Below, piece after piece: positions 1 to 5,576 of a DNA stretch of 5,576 bases. The stretch comes from Tannerellaceae bacterium. GTDB lineage: Bacteria; Bacteroidota; Bacteroidia; Bacteroidales; Tannerellaceae. The position numbers were made by a program, and so were the translations under genes. The notes under the pieces are model-generated. The model was not told the origin of the DNA. It worked only from the letters and a program-made list of their open reading frames with translations, and searched no databases. Positions within the stretch are counted from its first letter, which is position 1, and the number at the start of each line of letters is the position of its first letter. The stretch is taken from positions 1 through 5,576 of the forward strand of contig JAITHO010000218.1 in assembly GCA_031279915.1 (NCBI GenBank), written 5' to 3'.

Positions 1-510
1 GCCGAGTCGAAGGGTCGGGCCGTGAAAGACTATGCAACCACACTATTGGCCGCCATCTGCCGCAAGTTCAGCTTCGGGTGGTTCGTTGGATCCTTCTGGG
101 TTGGCGACGGCGGCATGGGAATCTATGGTCGAGACACCTCCTATCTCAGAGTCTTGGGCGAGCCCGACGGTGGAGAATTTGCCGGACAAACGCGCTTCCT
201 GACAATGCCAGGCATTGTCGACAATCCCACCGAGCTCTACAACCGATTGCGCATCGACATCGTCCCCGATTTCACCGCCCTCATACTGATGACAGATGGA
301 GTTACCGATCCGAAGTTCGAAACCGACGCCAATCTAAAGCGAATCGAGAAGTGGCACGCCCTCTGGGACGATCTCCATGGCAAAAACGAAGACGGCGTCA
401 GAGTAGAATTAACGGATAATAATAAGAACTCGGCTCCGCAGCTCCTCAACTGGTTAGACTTCTGGTCGCGCGGGAATCACGACGACCGAACGATAGCAAT
501 CATGTATTAA
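1..510 (+). CDS. PP2C-type Ser/Thr protein phosphatase, C-terminal part (5' end outside window)
   Basis: This is the C-terminal 169 residues of a metal-dependent PP2C-fold protein phosphatase, expected to remove phosphate from Ser/Thr of cytoplasmic proteins. The frame is open from base 1, and residues before the internal GTG at 22 read on smoothly into a typical motif (KDYATTLLAAI), so the gene starts upstream. Visible PP2C landmarks, numbered from base 1, are GSFWVGDGGMGIY (30-42, the strand carrying the VGD motif), LILMTDGVTD (around D99, the family's conserved DG) and NHDDRT (D161/D162, the C-terminal metal-binding Asp) just before the end. The PphC/YegK-like subgroup is the best match I can recall. 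The next gene, 57 bp downstream, is a protein kinase, so the two probably act as an opposing pair on the same substrates. Family assignment is firm; the partner and substrate are inferred. The N-terminal metal-binding motifs are not in view, so activity cannot be judged. Confidence 0.88.
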   Translation, partial: AESKGRAVKDYATTLLAAICRKFSFGWFVGSFWVGDGGMGIYGRDTSYLRVLGEPDGGEFAGQTRFLTMPGIVDNPTELYNRLRIDIVPDFTALILMTDGVTDPKFETDANLKRIEKWHALWDDLHGKNEDGVRVELTDNNKNSAPQLLNWLDFWSRGNHDDRTIAIMY

Positions 511-567
511 AACCACTCCAATAACGCTCACATAATCTGCGGAAGCAATAACATTATATTAACGGAC

Positions 568-2064
568 ATGGCGAACACAATAAAAATTACTGCAACCGAC
601 GGCACTCCGGTAGCCTTTGTCGACGAGATTATCGGTTCCGGAACCATGAAAGACGTATACTTCAGCCCAGATAAATCATACGTTGTCGCCTTCTTCAAGC
701 AGAAGCAAGACAGCAATAGCAAAGAGCGTCTGGAGAATATAACCGGCGGGTATAGAGATAAAATCTTCAACCAGCCAGGCGGCGAATACTGGCAAGACCT
801 CTATTGCTGGCCCCAAAAGATCGTGGAGTACAACGGCAAACTTGGATTGATTTGCCCCACATACCCAAAGAACTTCTTCTTTGGTATAGGTTCGAAGAAC
901 GGCGATACCCTTGGGATAAAAGGCAAAGAAAAGGAGGGCAAATGGTTCTCATCGGCCAAGAATCAAAATCAATTTCTGGCTCCCGAAGAGCGCGGCGACT
1001 GGTTTAAATACTTCCAGATCTGCATTCGGATCAGCAGGGCGGTTCGTCGACTTCATGCCGCCGGTCTGGCCCACTCCGACTTGTCGTACAAGAATGTGCT
1101 TGTCGATCCCACCACCGGCAAGGCGGCAATCATCGACATCGACGGGCTGGTTGTTCCCGGCAAATACCCGCCCGACGTATTGGGCACTCCCGATTTTATC
1201 GCCCCGGAGGTGATTGCAACGCAGCGCCTAGCCAGCAACGATCCGGCAAGGAAACTTCCTTGCATTGCAACCGACCGCCATGCTCTGTCGGTGATGATAT
1301 ACATGTACCTCCTCTACCGCCATCCGTTGCGAGGCGGGAAAGTCTACTCTCTCGACAGTCGTGAAGACGAGGAGCTGTCGATGGGATCGAAAGCGCTCTT
1401 CGTGGAGCATCCCTTCAACACAATCAATCGCGTGAAGCTGGCCTCGCTCCAGGCGTCGCAACTGCCTCAAAGCGATCCGAGCAAGATTCCCTACACCGTG
1501 TGCGGCCCCTATCTGAAGAACCTCTTCGATCGCTCCCTTATCGACAGCCTCCACAATCCGTCGATGCGTCCCACAGCCGGCGAATGGGAGGAAGCTCTGC
1601 TGAAAACCGTCGATCTGATGCAGCCCTGCTCCAATCCATCCTGCTGGCACAAGTGGTTCGTGTTCGACAACACAACCAAACCCCGATGCCCGTTTTGCGG
1701 AACGGAATACAAGGGCGTCCTTCCCCTTATCAACCTCTATTCCTCCCGCCGGGTCGGTTCATTCACTCCTGACGACTACCGGCTGATGGTATACAACAAC
1801 CAGTACCTCTATCCCTGGCACGCTAACCGCAACATATCGCCCAACGAAAAGCTTACCACGGATCAGAAGAAGCCCGTCGGCTATTTCGTATTTCATCAAA
1901 ACAAGTGGCTGCTCGTCAACCAACGTCTTCATCAGATGGAAGACAATACGGAAAAGAAACCGATTCCGATCGGACAAGCCGTTGAGCTCACCGACGGCAA
2001 GCAAATCCTCCTCTCAAAAGAGGAAGGCGGACGGCTGGCGATCATTCAGATGGTGCAAGGATGA
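568..2064 (+). CDS. Ser/Thr protein kinase-like protein with zinc ribbon and C-terminal beta-rich (FHA-like?) tail
   Basis: This is a 498-residue soluble kinase-fold protein. Kinase landmarks run in order: glycine loop GSGTMKDVYF (23-32), a strand ending VVAFFK (39-44), catalytic loop HSDLSYKNVLV (H169, D171, N176), metal-binding segment DIDG (190-193), GTPDFIAPE (206-214), helix-F Asp D236 and subdomain-XI Arg R333 (PSMRPT). After the kinase comes a CxxxxC...CxxC zinc ribbon (C354, C359, C374, C377). A roughly 100-residue tail follows (398-498), rich in predicted strands, whose end (G-x-A-V-E-L-x-D-G, then ILLS) resembles the last strands of an FHA domain. There is no signal peptide or membrane segment. 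Oddities: HRD is HSD, DFG is DID, and the Lys of VAIK is not in the usual register. It follows a PP2C gene by 57 bp and overlaps the HAD gene by ATGA. By analogy with TerY-P triads it is probably the kinase half of a phospho-switch. The ATG at 568 has an AT-rich leader and no clear Shine-Dalgarno. Kinase fold is confident; FHA-like tail and Ter link are inference. Confidence 0.85.
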   Translation: MANTIKITATDGTPVAFVDEIIGSGTMKDVYFSPDKSYVVAFFKQKQDSNSKERLENITGGYRDKIFNQPGGEYWQDLYCWPQKIVEYNGKLGLICPTYPKNFFFGIGSKNGDTLGIKGKEKEGKWFSSAKNQNQFLAPEERGDWFKYFQICIRISRAVRRLHAAGLAHSDLSYKNVLVDPTTGKAAIIDIDGLVVPGKYPPDVLGTPDFIAPEVIATQRLASNDPARKLPCIATDRHALSVMIYMYLLYRHPLRGGKVYSLDSREDEELSMGSKALFVEHPFNTINRVKLASLQASQLPQSDPSKIPYTVCGPYLKNLFDRSLIDSLHNPSMRPTAGEWEEALLKTVDLMQPCSNPSCWHKWFVFDNTTKPRCPFCGTEYKGVLPLINLYSSRRVGSFTPDDYRLMVYNNQYLYPWHANRNISPNEKLTTDQKKPVGYFVFHQNKWLLVNQRLHQMEDNTEKKPIPIGQAVELTDGKQILLSKEEGGRLAIIQMVQG

Positions 2065-2741
2065 GGAAGGTTCGGCACGTATCCTTTGATCTATGGATGA
2101 CCCTGATCCGTTCGAATCCCCTATTCCGGCTGAAGAGAGCCGAGTTGATTGCAGATATATGCGGATTGCCGCACTCAGATGCAGAGCGTATTCAAGCTGT
2201 GGTGATTGAGCGAGACAAAATCTTCGATCGTTACAATGAAATAAGCGGTCGCAAGGCGCCTGCAAAATATATGTACCGGATAATTCTGGAGAAAATCAAA
2301 GGCGAAGCCGTTACAGCCGCTACCGTAGACTATCTTTTTGAAGAGTCAAACAGTTTATTTGCCAAGCATCCGCCTCTGCTTCTGCACGCAGACATTCCGG
2401 CAATACTGGCCGAGCTTCGCTCCGAAGGAATATCCCTTAATATAGGTAGCAATACGGGCTTTGCGGAAGGGCCGGTGATGCGCGAAACGCTGAAAGCAAT
2501 GGGTATCGGGCAATACTTTTCTTTTTTTGTCTTTTCCGATGAGATAGGGGCATCAAAGCCATCTGCAGCTTTCTTTGAGCACATAAGCTGCATGGCCGGC
2601 ATATCCAAGGCTGAGATTATGCACGTTGGCGATAATCCGAAAGCCGACTATGAAGGAGCCCGCCGCAACGGATTCAGAGCTCTGCTGATTGCGGCTAACT
2701 ACACAATGTCTGACCTACAAAAAAGCTTATTATATGCGTAA
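2061..2741 (+). CDS. HAD-superfamily hydrolase
   Basis: This is a 226-residue cytosolic HAD-superfamily protein with an alpha-helical cap inserted after motif I (roughly residues 18-105). All four motifs are visible: motif I FDLWMTL with nucleophile D10, motif II LNIGSNTG with S130, motif III SKPS with K166, and motif IV HVGDNPKAD with D191 and D196. The usual second Asp of DxD, which acts as general acid/base in HAD phosphatases, is W12 here. This resembles haloacid-dehalogenase-like members, so phosphatase activity should not be assumed. The start ATG overlaps the kinase stop (ATGA) and the end overlaps the PRTase start by 8 bp, so the three genes are almost certainly cotranscribed and translationally coupled. 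HAD enzymes paired with PRTases recur in Ter-type gene clusters, where a nucleotide-like product has been predicted. A role in making or dephosphorylating such a metabolite is an inference; the substrate is unknown. Confidence 0.88.
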   Translation: MRKVRHVSFDLWMTLIRSNPLFRLKRAELIADICGLPHSDAERIQAVVIERDKIFDRYNEISGRKAPAKYMYRIILEKIKGEAVTAATVDYLFEESNSLFAKHPPLLLHADIPAILAELRSEGISLNIGSNTGFAEGPVMRETLKAMGIGQYFSFFVFSDEIGASKPSAAFFEHISCMAGISKAEIMHVGDNPKADYEGARRNGFRALLIAANYTMSDLQKSLLYA

Positions 2742-3558
2742 GCTCAGACACTTTGCCCTGTACGAAATACGCAGAGAGGGCGAATACGGGTTCATTCCCG
2801 AAGAATACTCAAAGTTTAAGCACGGAGCATTGAATATAGCCCGCAGATATGGCTATAACCTGGCCGAGAAGTTCATTGCAGACTGTTTCGCTGATCAATA
2901 CGGCGGCGAGCCTATCGTTATCCTGCCTAGCGCATATTCGCATATACCGGCGGCATCGTTTCATATATGTAAATATTTTACGGACAGGCTGAACATTTGG
3001 TTGTTTGAAAACAACTTTCAGGCGGTGGAAGAAGCCAAGATATACCGCACGGTTTCGTATCGCGACGATTACGGGCTGATGTCGGCCGAACAGCGTTACA
3101 ATCTTATATGCGGCGATGAGTTTCATGTTGATAAAGCTCTGGTAGAAGGTAAAACTCTGATCCACATTGACGATATTAAGATAACCGGAACGCACGAGCG
3201 TGTCATTATGAATCTATTTGACAAGTACGGCATGACTAACGACTGCTTCATGCTCTATTTCGCCGAGCTTGCGAACCCGGATATCCCGCCAATGATAGAA
3301 AACCAGCTGAACTATGCCTTCGTGAAAAGCCTTGACGATGTTGACTGCATCATCAAAAGCGAAACATTCGGCTTTAACACCCGCGTAGTGAAGTACATCC
3401 TTAATACTGCCTCCGAGAGTTTTGATCGCTTCATCGCCACACAAAGCAGCGCCTTCATAATCGACCTCTACTGCAAGGCTATCGGTAATGGCTACTTTAA
3501 GTTTCCGGCCTATCGTCGCAACTTAGAGAAACTGCGAAGCATAGTGGGAATGCATTAA
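2734..3558 (+). CDS. Phosphoribosyltransferase-fold protein
   Basis: This is a 274-residue soluble protein carrying a type I phosphoribosyltransferase signature. The PRPP-binding loop LIHIDDIKITGTHE (142-155) has four hydrophobic residues, the acidic pair D146/D147 and the T-G-T turn that grips the 5-phosphate. Before it, IVILPSAYSHIPAA (61-74) is likely the strand and loop that bind pyrophosphate, and the segment around 104-131 is probably the flexible hood. About 120 residues follow the loop, longer than in simple purine or pyrimidine salvage PRTases, and I do not recognise a known domain in them. I chose the ATG at 2734 over an in-frame TTG at 2689: it overlaps the HAD stop by 8 bp (ATGCGTAA), has an A-rich leader, and the extra 15 residues look non-homologous. 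With the upstream HAD enzyme it could form a PRPP- or nucleotide-handling step, as proposed for Ter-associated PRTases. The fold is confident; the reaction is unknown, and a PRPP-binding regulator is possible. Confidence 0.8.
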   Translation: MRKLRHFALYEIRREGEYGFIPEEYSKFKHGALNIARRYGYNLAEKFIADCFADQYGGEPIVILPSAYSHIPAASFHICKYFTDRLNIWLFENNFQAVEEAKIYRTVSYRDDYGLMSAEQRYNLICGDEFHVDKALVEGKTLIHIDDIKITGTHERVIMNLFDKYGMTNDCFMLYFAELANPDIPPMIENQLNYAFVKSLDDVDCIIKSETFGFNTRVVKYILNTASESFDRFIATQSSAFIIDLYCKAIGNGYFKFPAYRRNLEKLRSIVGMH

Positions 3559-3576
3559 TAAAACCAGCAAAAAAGC

Positions 3577-4728
3577 ATGCGCAGATACGACATTGATTAT
3601 CTAAGAGTAATAGTATTTGGTCTGCTCATTTTTTTTCATGCGGGGATGTTTTTTGTGCCTTGGCAATATCATCTTAAGAATCCGGTTATCTATGAAAGCG
3701 CTGTTGTGCCTATGTTTTTTCTCAATCAGTGGAGGCTGCCTTTGCTGTTCATAATCTCAGGAATGGGTACTTATTATGCGCTTTCGAAGCGGAATTTGTG
3801 GCAATTTATTGGCGAACGGCTTAAGCGACTGCTCGTGCCGCTGCTTTTCGGCATCCTCTTCATTGTTCCTCCGCAGGTATATTTGGAGCGATTGGTGGAG
3901 GGGCGATTTTCCGGCAGCTTTTTCAACTTTTGGCCTGCCCAATTAGCGTCGGGCTCCTATCCTGAGGGGAATCTGTCCTGGCATCATCTTTGGTTTTTGC
4001 CCTATCTTTTGTTGTATTCCATGGCCTTTTTGCCTGCTTTTTTGTATTTGCGGAGGCATCCTCAGTGCAGGTTTATGCAGCTTTTGGGCAAGGCGGTTGG
4101 ATGGAAGTTTGGGATATATGTGTTTATTCTGCCGCTTTTTTTATGGGTGGAAACTCTTTTGCCTCACTTCCCTTTGACGCATACGCTTATAGGCGACTGG
4201 TTTTATTTGGCCCAGTATGCCACCTTCTTTTTCAGTGGCTTTCTGCTTGTTAGCCTCAAGGATATTTTTTGGGAGGCGGTCAGGAAAAACCGGCATTTTT
4301 ATGTGATTACTGGGGTGGCCGCCTTTTTGTTGCTTATGTTGTTGCGCTTCGGAGTCAGCTTGCCTGTCGGCCAAAAAACCTTATTGGCGATTGCTAAAGT
4401 GGTGAATCAGTGGTCGTGGTGCCTTGCGGCTATGGGATATGCGGCGGCATATTTGAACCGTGAGTCCAAAGGCCTGAGCTATGCCAACGAGGCGGTATAT
4501 CCCTTCTACATCCTGCATCAAACCGTACAAATTTTGATTTTCTATTACATAAAGGATTTGGATTACGGATTCTTTCCGAAGTTTGCCATATCGGTTGTAG
4601 GAACATTTGCGATCACCTGGCTCATATACGAGTTCGGCATCAGGCGATACAGGCTCATCAGGCCTCTCTTTGGCATGAAAAACGGTTTATCCGTAGAAAA
4701 AAAACGAACTGCGAAAGCTCATTTATAA
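3577..4728 (+). CDS. Acyltransferase-3 family integral membrane protein
   Basis: This is a 383-residue polytopic inner-membrane protein of the acyltransferase-3 family (the group that includes OpgC/MdoC and OafA). Members move acyl groups such as acetyl or succinyl across or at the membrane onto glycans and other surface molecules. The N-terminus RRYDIDYLRV with R10 and then H21 in the first membrane helix (IFFHAGMFF) is the family's catalytic signature. NQWRLPLLFIISG (50-62), SWHHLWFLPYLL (134-145) and PFYILHQT (309-316) are further family hallmarks. About ten hydrophobic helices can be drawn (near 11-28, 43-65, 86-100, 138-157, 176-193, 209-226, 241-260, 270-293, 306-324, 334-353), followed by a basic tail (KKRTAKAHL). 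Length is normal. The ATG lies 18 bp after the PRTase stop behind an A-rich leader, so cotranscription is possible. Nothing in the protein links it to the kinase module. The acceptor cannot be read from sequence. T-rich coding sequence is expected for a membrane protein. Confidence 0.88.
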   Translation: MRRYDIDYLRVIVFGLLIFFHAGMFFVPWQYHLKNPVIYESAVVPMFFLNQWRLPLLFIISGMGTYYALSKRNLWQFIGERLKRLLVPLLFGILFIVPPQVYLERLVEGRFSGSFFNFWPAQLASGSYPEGNLSWHHLWFLPYLLLYSMAFLPAFLYLRRHPQCRFMQLLGKAVGWKFGIYVFILPLFLWVETLLPHFPLTHTLIGDWFYLAQYATFFFSGFLLVSLKDIFWEAVRKNRHFYVITGVAAFLLLMLLRFGVSLPVGQKTLLAIAKVVNQWSWCLAAMGYAAAYLNRESKGLSYANEAVYPFYILHQTVQILIFYYIKDLDYGFFPKFAISVVGTFAITWLIYEFGIRRYRLIRPLFGMKNGLSVEKKRTAKAHL

Positions 4729-4791
4729 TTATATGGGAAAAGATTTTCGAGATACTTGGGAAAGCTTAGGGCTCTTAAAAAGGCCGCAATT

Positions 4792-5010
4792 ATTCCTAGG
4801 AATATTGCCGTTATTCCTAGGAATATCGTCGTTATTCCTAGGAATATTGCCGTTATTCCTAGGAATATCGTCGTTGTTCCTAGGAATATTGCCGTTGTTC
4901 CTAGGAATATTGTCGTTGTTCCTAGGAATATTGTCGTTGTTCCTAGGAATATTGTCGTTGTTCTTAGGAATATTGCCGTTGTTCTTAGGAATATTGCCGT
5001 TGTTCCTAGG
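4792..5010. repeat. 21-bp tandem repeat array with a palindromic CCTAGG core
   Basis: The array has ten complete 21-bp units starting at 4792, 4813, 4834, 4855, 4876, 4897, 4918, 4939, 4960 and 4981, and a partial eleventh at 5002 that diverges after CCTAGG. Each unit is a 12-bp core, (A/G)TTCCTAGGAAT, plus a 9-bp linker of the form ATTGCCGTT. The ATTCCTAGGAAT form is a perfect palindrome. Four unit types occur: units 1 and 3 identical, 2 and 4 identical (linker ATCGTCGTT), 6-8 identical (linker ATTGTCGTT), 9-10 identical (core CTTAGG); unit 5 is intermediate. The array fills most of the 402-bp gap between the acyltransferase and the P-type ATPase. Because 21 is a multiple of three, long frames stay open through it (for example 4733-5092), but these encode only a repeated hydrophobic heptapeptide or its shifted counterpart, and I do not regard them as genes. 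Function unknown: variable-number repeat, protein-binding array or transcript structure are all possible. Confidence 0.97.
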
Positions 5011-5047
5011 GCTGATCAGGATTTTTGGGGCGATGCCGGCTCGAGGC

Positions 5048-5080
5048 TTTGGGCTGCGAACCGCTCCTTTTATAGTTTAT
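5048..5080 (+). promoter_or_regulatory. Weak candidate Bacteroidetes-type promoter for the P-type ATPase gene
   Basis: TTTG at 5048-5051 is followed, after 21 bp, by TAGTTTAT at 5073-5080. The Bacteroidetes sigma-ABfr consensus is a -33 TTTG and a -7 TAnnTTTG with a spacer of about 19-21 bp, so the -33 box and spacing fit while the -7 box matches at four of six defined positions. It would place transcription start roughly 40-45 bp before the ATG at 5131, just after the repeat array. The region is short and AT-rich, so a chance match is quite possible. The rest of 5011-5130 shows no clear terminator or RNA gene. Confidence 0.28.
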
Positions 5081-5130
5081 AAAACAGATTAATACGTATC
5101 TTAATTAACAATCAAATCAAGAGTTTTTAT

Positions 5131-5576
5131 ATGGAACAAAAGCATCATCATTACACGGGCCTTACGGACGCCCAGGTCATTGAAAGCCGCGCGCGGCATG
5201 GCGAGAATGTTCTGACGCCGCCTGAAAAGGAATCGCTCTGGGCGCAGTTTTTCGAGAAGTTCACCGACCCTATTATCATTATCCTCCTTGTGGCTCTGGC
5301 CTTGTCGGTTGGAGTTTCCTGCTACGAATTTTTTGCTGCGGGCGAGGGTTTTAGCGTATTTTTTGAGCCTGCGGGGATATTGATCGCGGTATTGCTGGCT
5401 ACGGTCGTGGGCTTCCTTTTTGAAGTGAGCGCTAACAAGAAGTTTGAAGTGCTCAATAAGGTTAACGACGACACTTTGGTGAAGGTTATTCGCAACGGGA
5501 ATATTTGCCAGATAACTAAAAAAGAAGTAGTTGTGGGGGATATAGTTATCCTCGAGACGGGCGAAGAGGTGCCTGC
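5131..5576 (+). CDS. Calcium-translocating P-type ATPase (PMCA-like), N-terminal part (3' end outside window)
   Basis: These are the first 148 codons of a P2-type cation ATPase, an inner-membrane pump that uses ATP to export Ca2+ or a similar cation. The visible order is an N-terminal cation-ATPase domain (GLTDAQVIESRARHGENVL, 10-28, then TPPEK), membrane helix 1 (about 47-68), membrane helix 2 (about 79-98), and the start of the actuator domain (residues 112-148) with the family motif VVVGDIVILETGEEVP (133-148), which is cut just before the expected Asp of PAD. The phosphorylation motif DKTGT and ion-site helices lie beyond the window, so ion specificity rests on resemblance to Bacteroidales PMCA-type calcium ATPases. 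The ATG at 5131 is preceded by an AT-rich leader with a weak AAGAG; the frame holds no stop to the window end. The preceding 120 bp and the repeat array suggest its own transcription unit. Confidence 0.9.
   Translation, partial: MEQKHHHYTGLTDAQVIESRARHGENVLTPPEKESLWAQFFEKFTDPIIIILLVALALSVGVSCYEFFAAGEGFSVFFEPAGILIAVLLATVVGFLFEVSANKKFEVLNKVNDDTLVKVIRNGNICQITKKEVVVGDIVILETGEEVP

Noticed and set aside
22..24. GTG at 22 as the start of the PP2C gene
   Set aside because: The frame is open to base 1 and the protein would lack the N-terminal half of the PP2C fold, so this is an internal Val codon.
511..567. Promoter or terminator between the PP2C and kinase genes
   Set aside because: The 57 bp show no TTTG / TAnnTTTG pair and no hairpin with a T-run, so the two genes are treated as one operon.
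1228..1650. Antisense 140-codon open frame within the kinase gene
   Set aside because: It lies opposite a well-supported kinase domain and has no recognisable motif; it is a shadow of the coding strand.
2689..2733. TTG start giving a longer PRTase
   Set aside because: The ATG at 2734 overlaps the HAD stop in typical coupled fashion, and the extra 15 residues lie wholly inside the HAD gene without family-like features.
2061..2751. Similar N-termini of the HAD and PRTase proteins (MRKVRH and MRKLRH) as a sign of duplication
   Set aside because: Codons differ, similarity ends after six residues, and the folds are unrelated; best taken as coincidence.
4792..5010. CRISPR array
   Set aside because: Units abut at a constant 21 bp with near-identical linkers, so there are no unique spacers, and no cas gene is present.
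5069..5083. Inverted repeat TTTATA / TATAAA as a terminator
   Set aside because: The stem is six A/T pairs with a 3-base loop and no U-tract after it, too weak to call.
4733..5092. A 119-residue protein gene (and an overlapping 108-residue frame) across the repeat
   Set aside because: Almost the whole product is the translated 21-bp repeat, more than one frame is open for the same reason, and there is no recognisable domain; kept only as a finding.

Overview
The window looks like Bacteroidales (Bacteroidetes) chromosome of intermediate GC. The evidence is indirect. The gene entering the right edge reads like the Bacteroidales PMCA-type calcium P-type ATPase. Start codons are preceded by A/T-rich leaders rather than clear Shine-Dalgarno sequences. 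One intergenic stretch fits the TTTG / TAnnTTTG promoter style loosely. No species assignment is possible. All genes seen lie on the + strand.

Left part (1-3558): four tightly packed genes. (i) The C-terminal 169 residues of a PP2C-type protein phosphatase, cut by the left edge. (ii) A 498-residue Ser/Thr-kinase-like protein with a four-cysteine zinc ribbon and a C-terminal beta-rich, possibly FHA-like tail. (iii) A 226-residue HAD-superfamily hydrolase. (iv) A 274-residue phosphoribosyltransferase (PRTase) fold protein. The last three are joined by 4-bp and 8-bp overlaps of stop and start. A PP2C/kinase pair of this kind recalls the TerY-P triads (vWA protein, kinase, PP2C; compare E. coli YegI/YegK/YegL) described for tellurite-resistance (Ter)-type stress systems. 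HAD and PRTase enzymes are also recurrent partners there, predicted to make or process a nucleotide-like metabolite. My reading is a signalling pair translationally coupled to a small metabolite-processing pair. This is the most interesting system in the window. A vWA gene, if present, would lie off the left edge.

Middle (3577-4728): an integral-membrane acyltransferase-3 family protein, 18 bp after the PRTase gene. It is probably a glycan or surface-polymer O-acyltransferase and may be only positionally linked to the module.

Right part (4729-5130): a 402-bp stretch without a convincing gene. It is dominated by a 21-bp tandem repeat (ten full units plus a partial one, 4792-5010), each unit built round a palindrome centred on CCTAGG. 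It is followed by about 120 bp holding a weak candidate promoter. The window closes with the first 148 codons of a calcium-translocating P-type ATPase (from 5131), truncated in the actuator domain.
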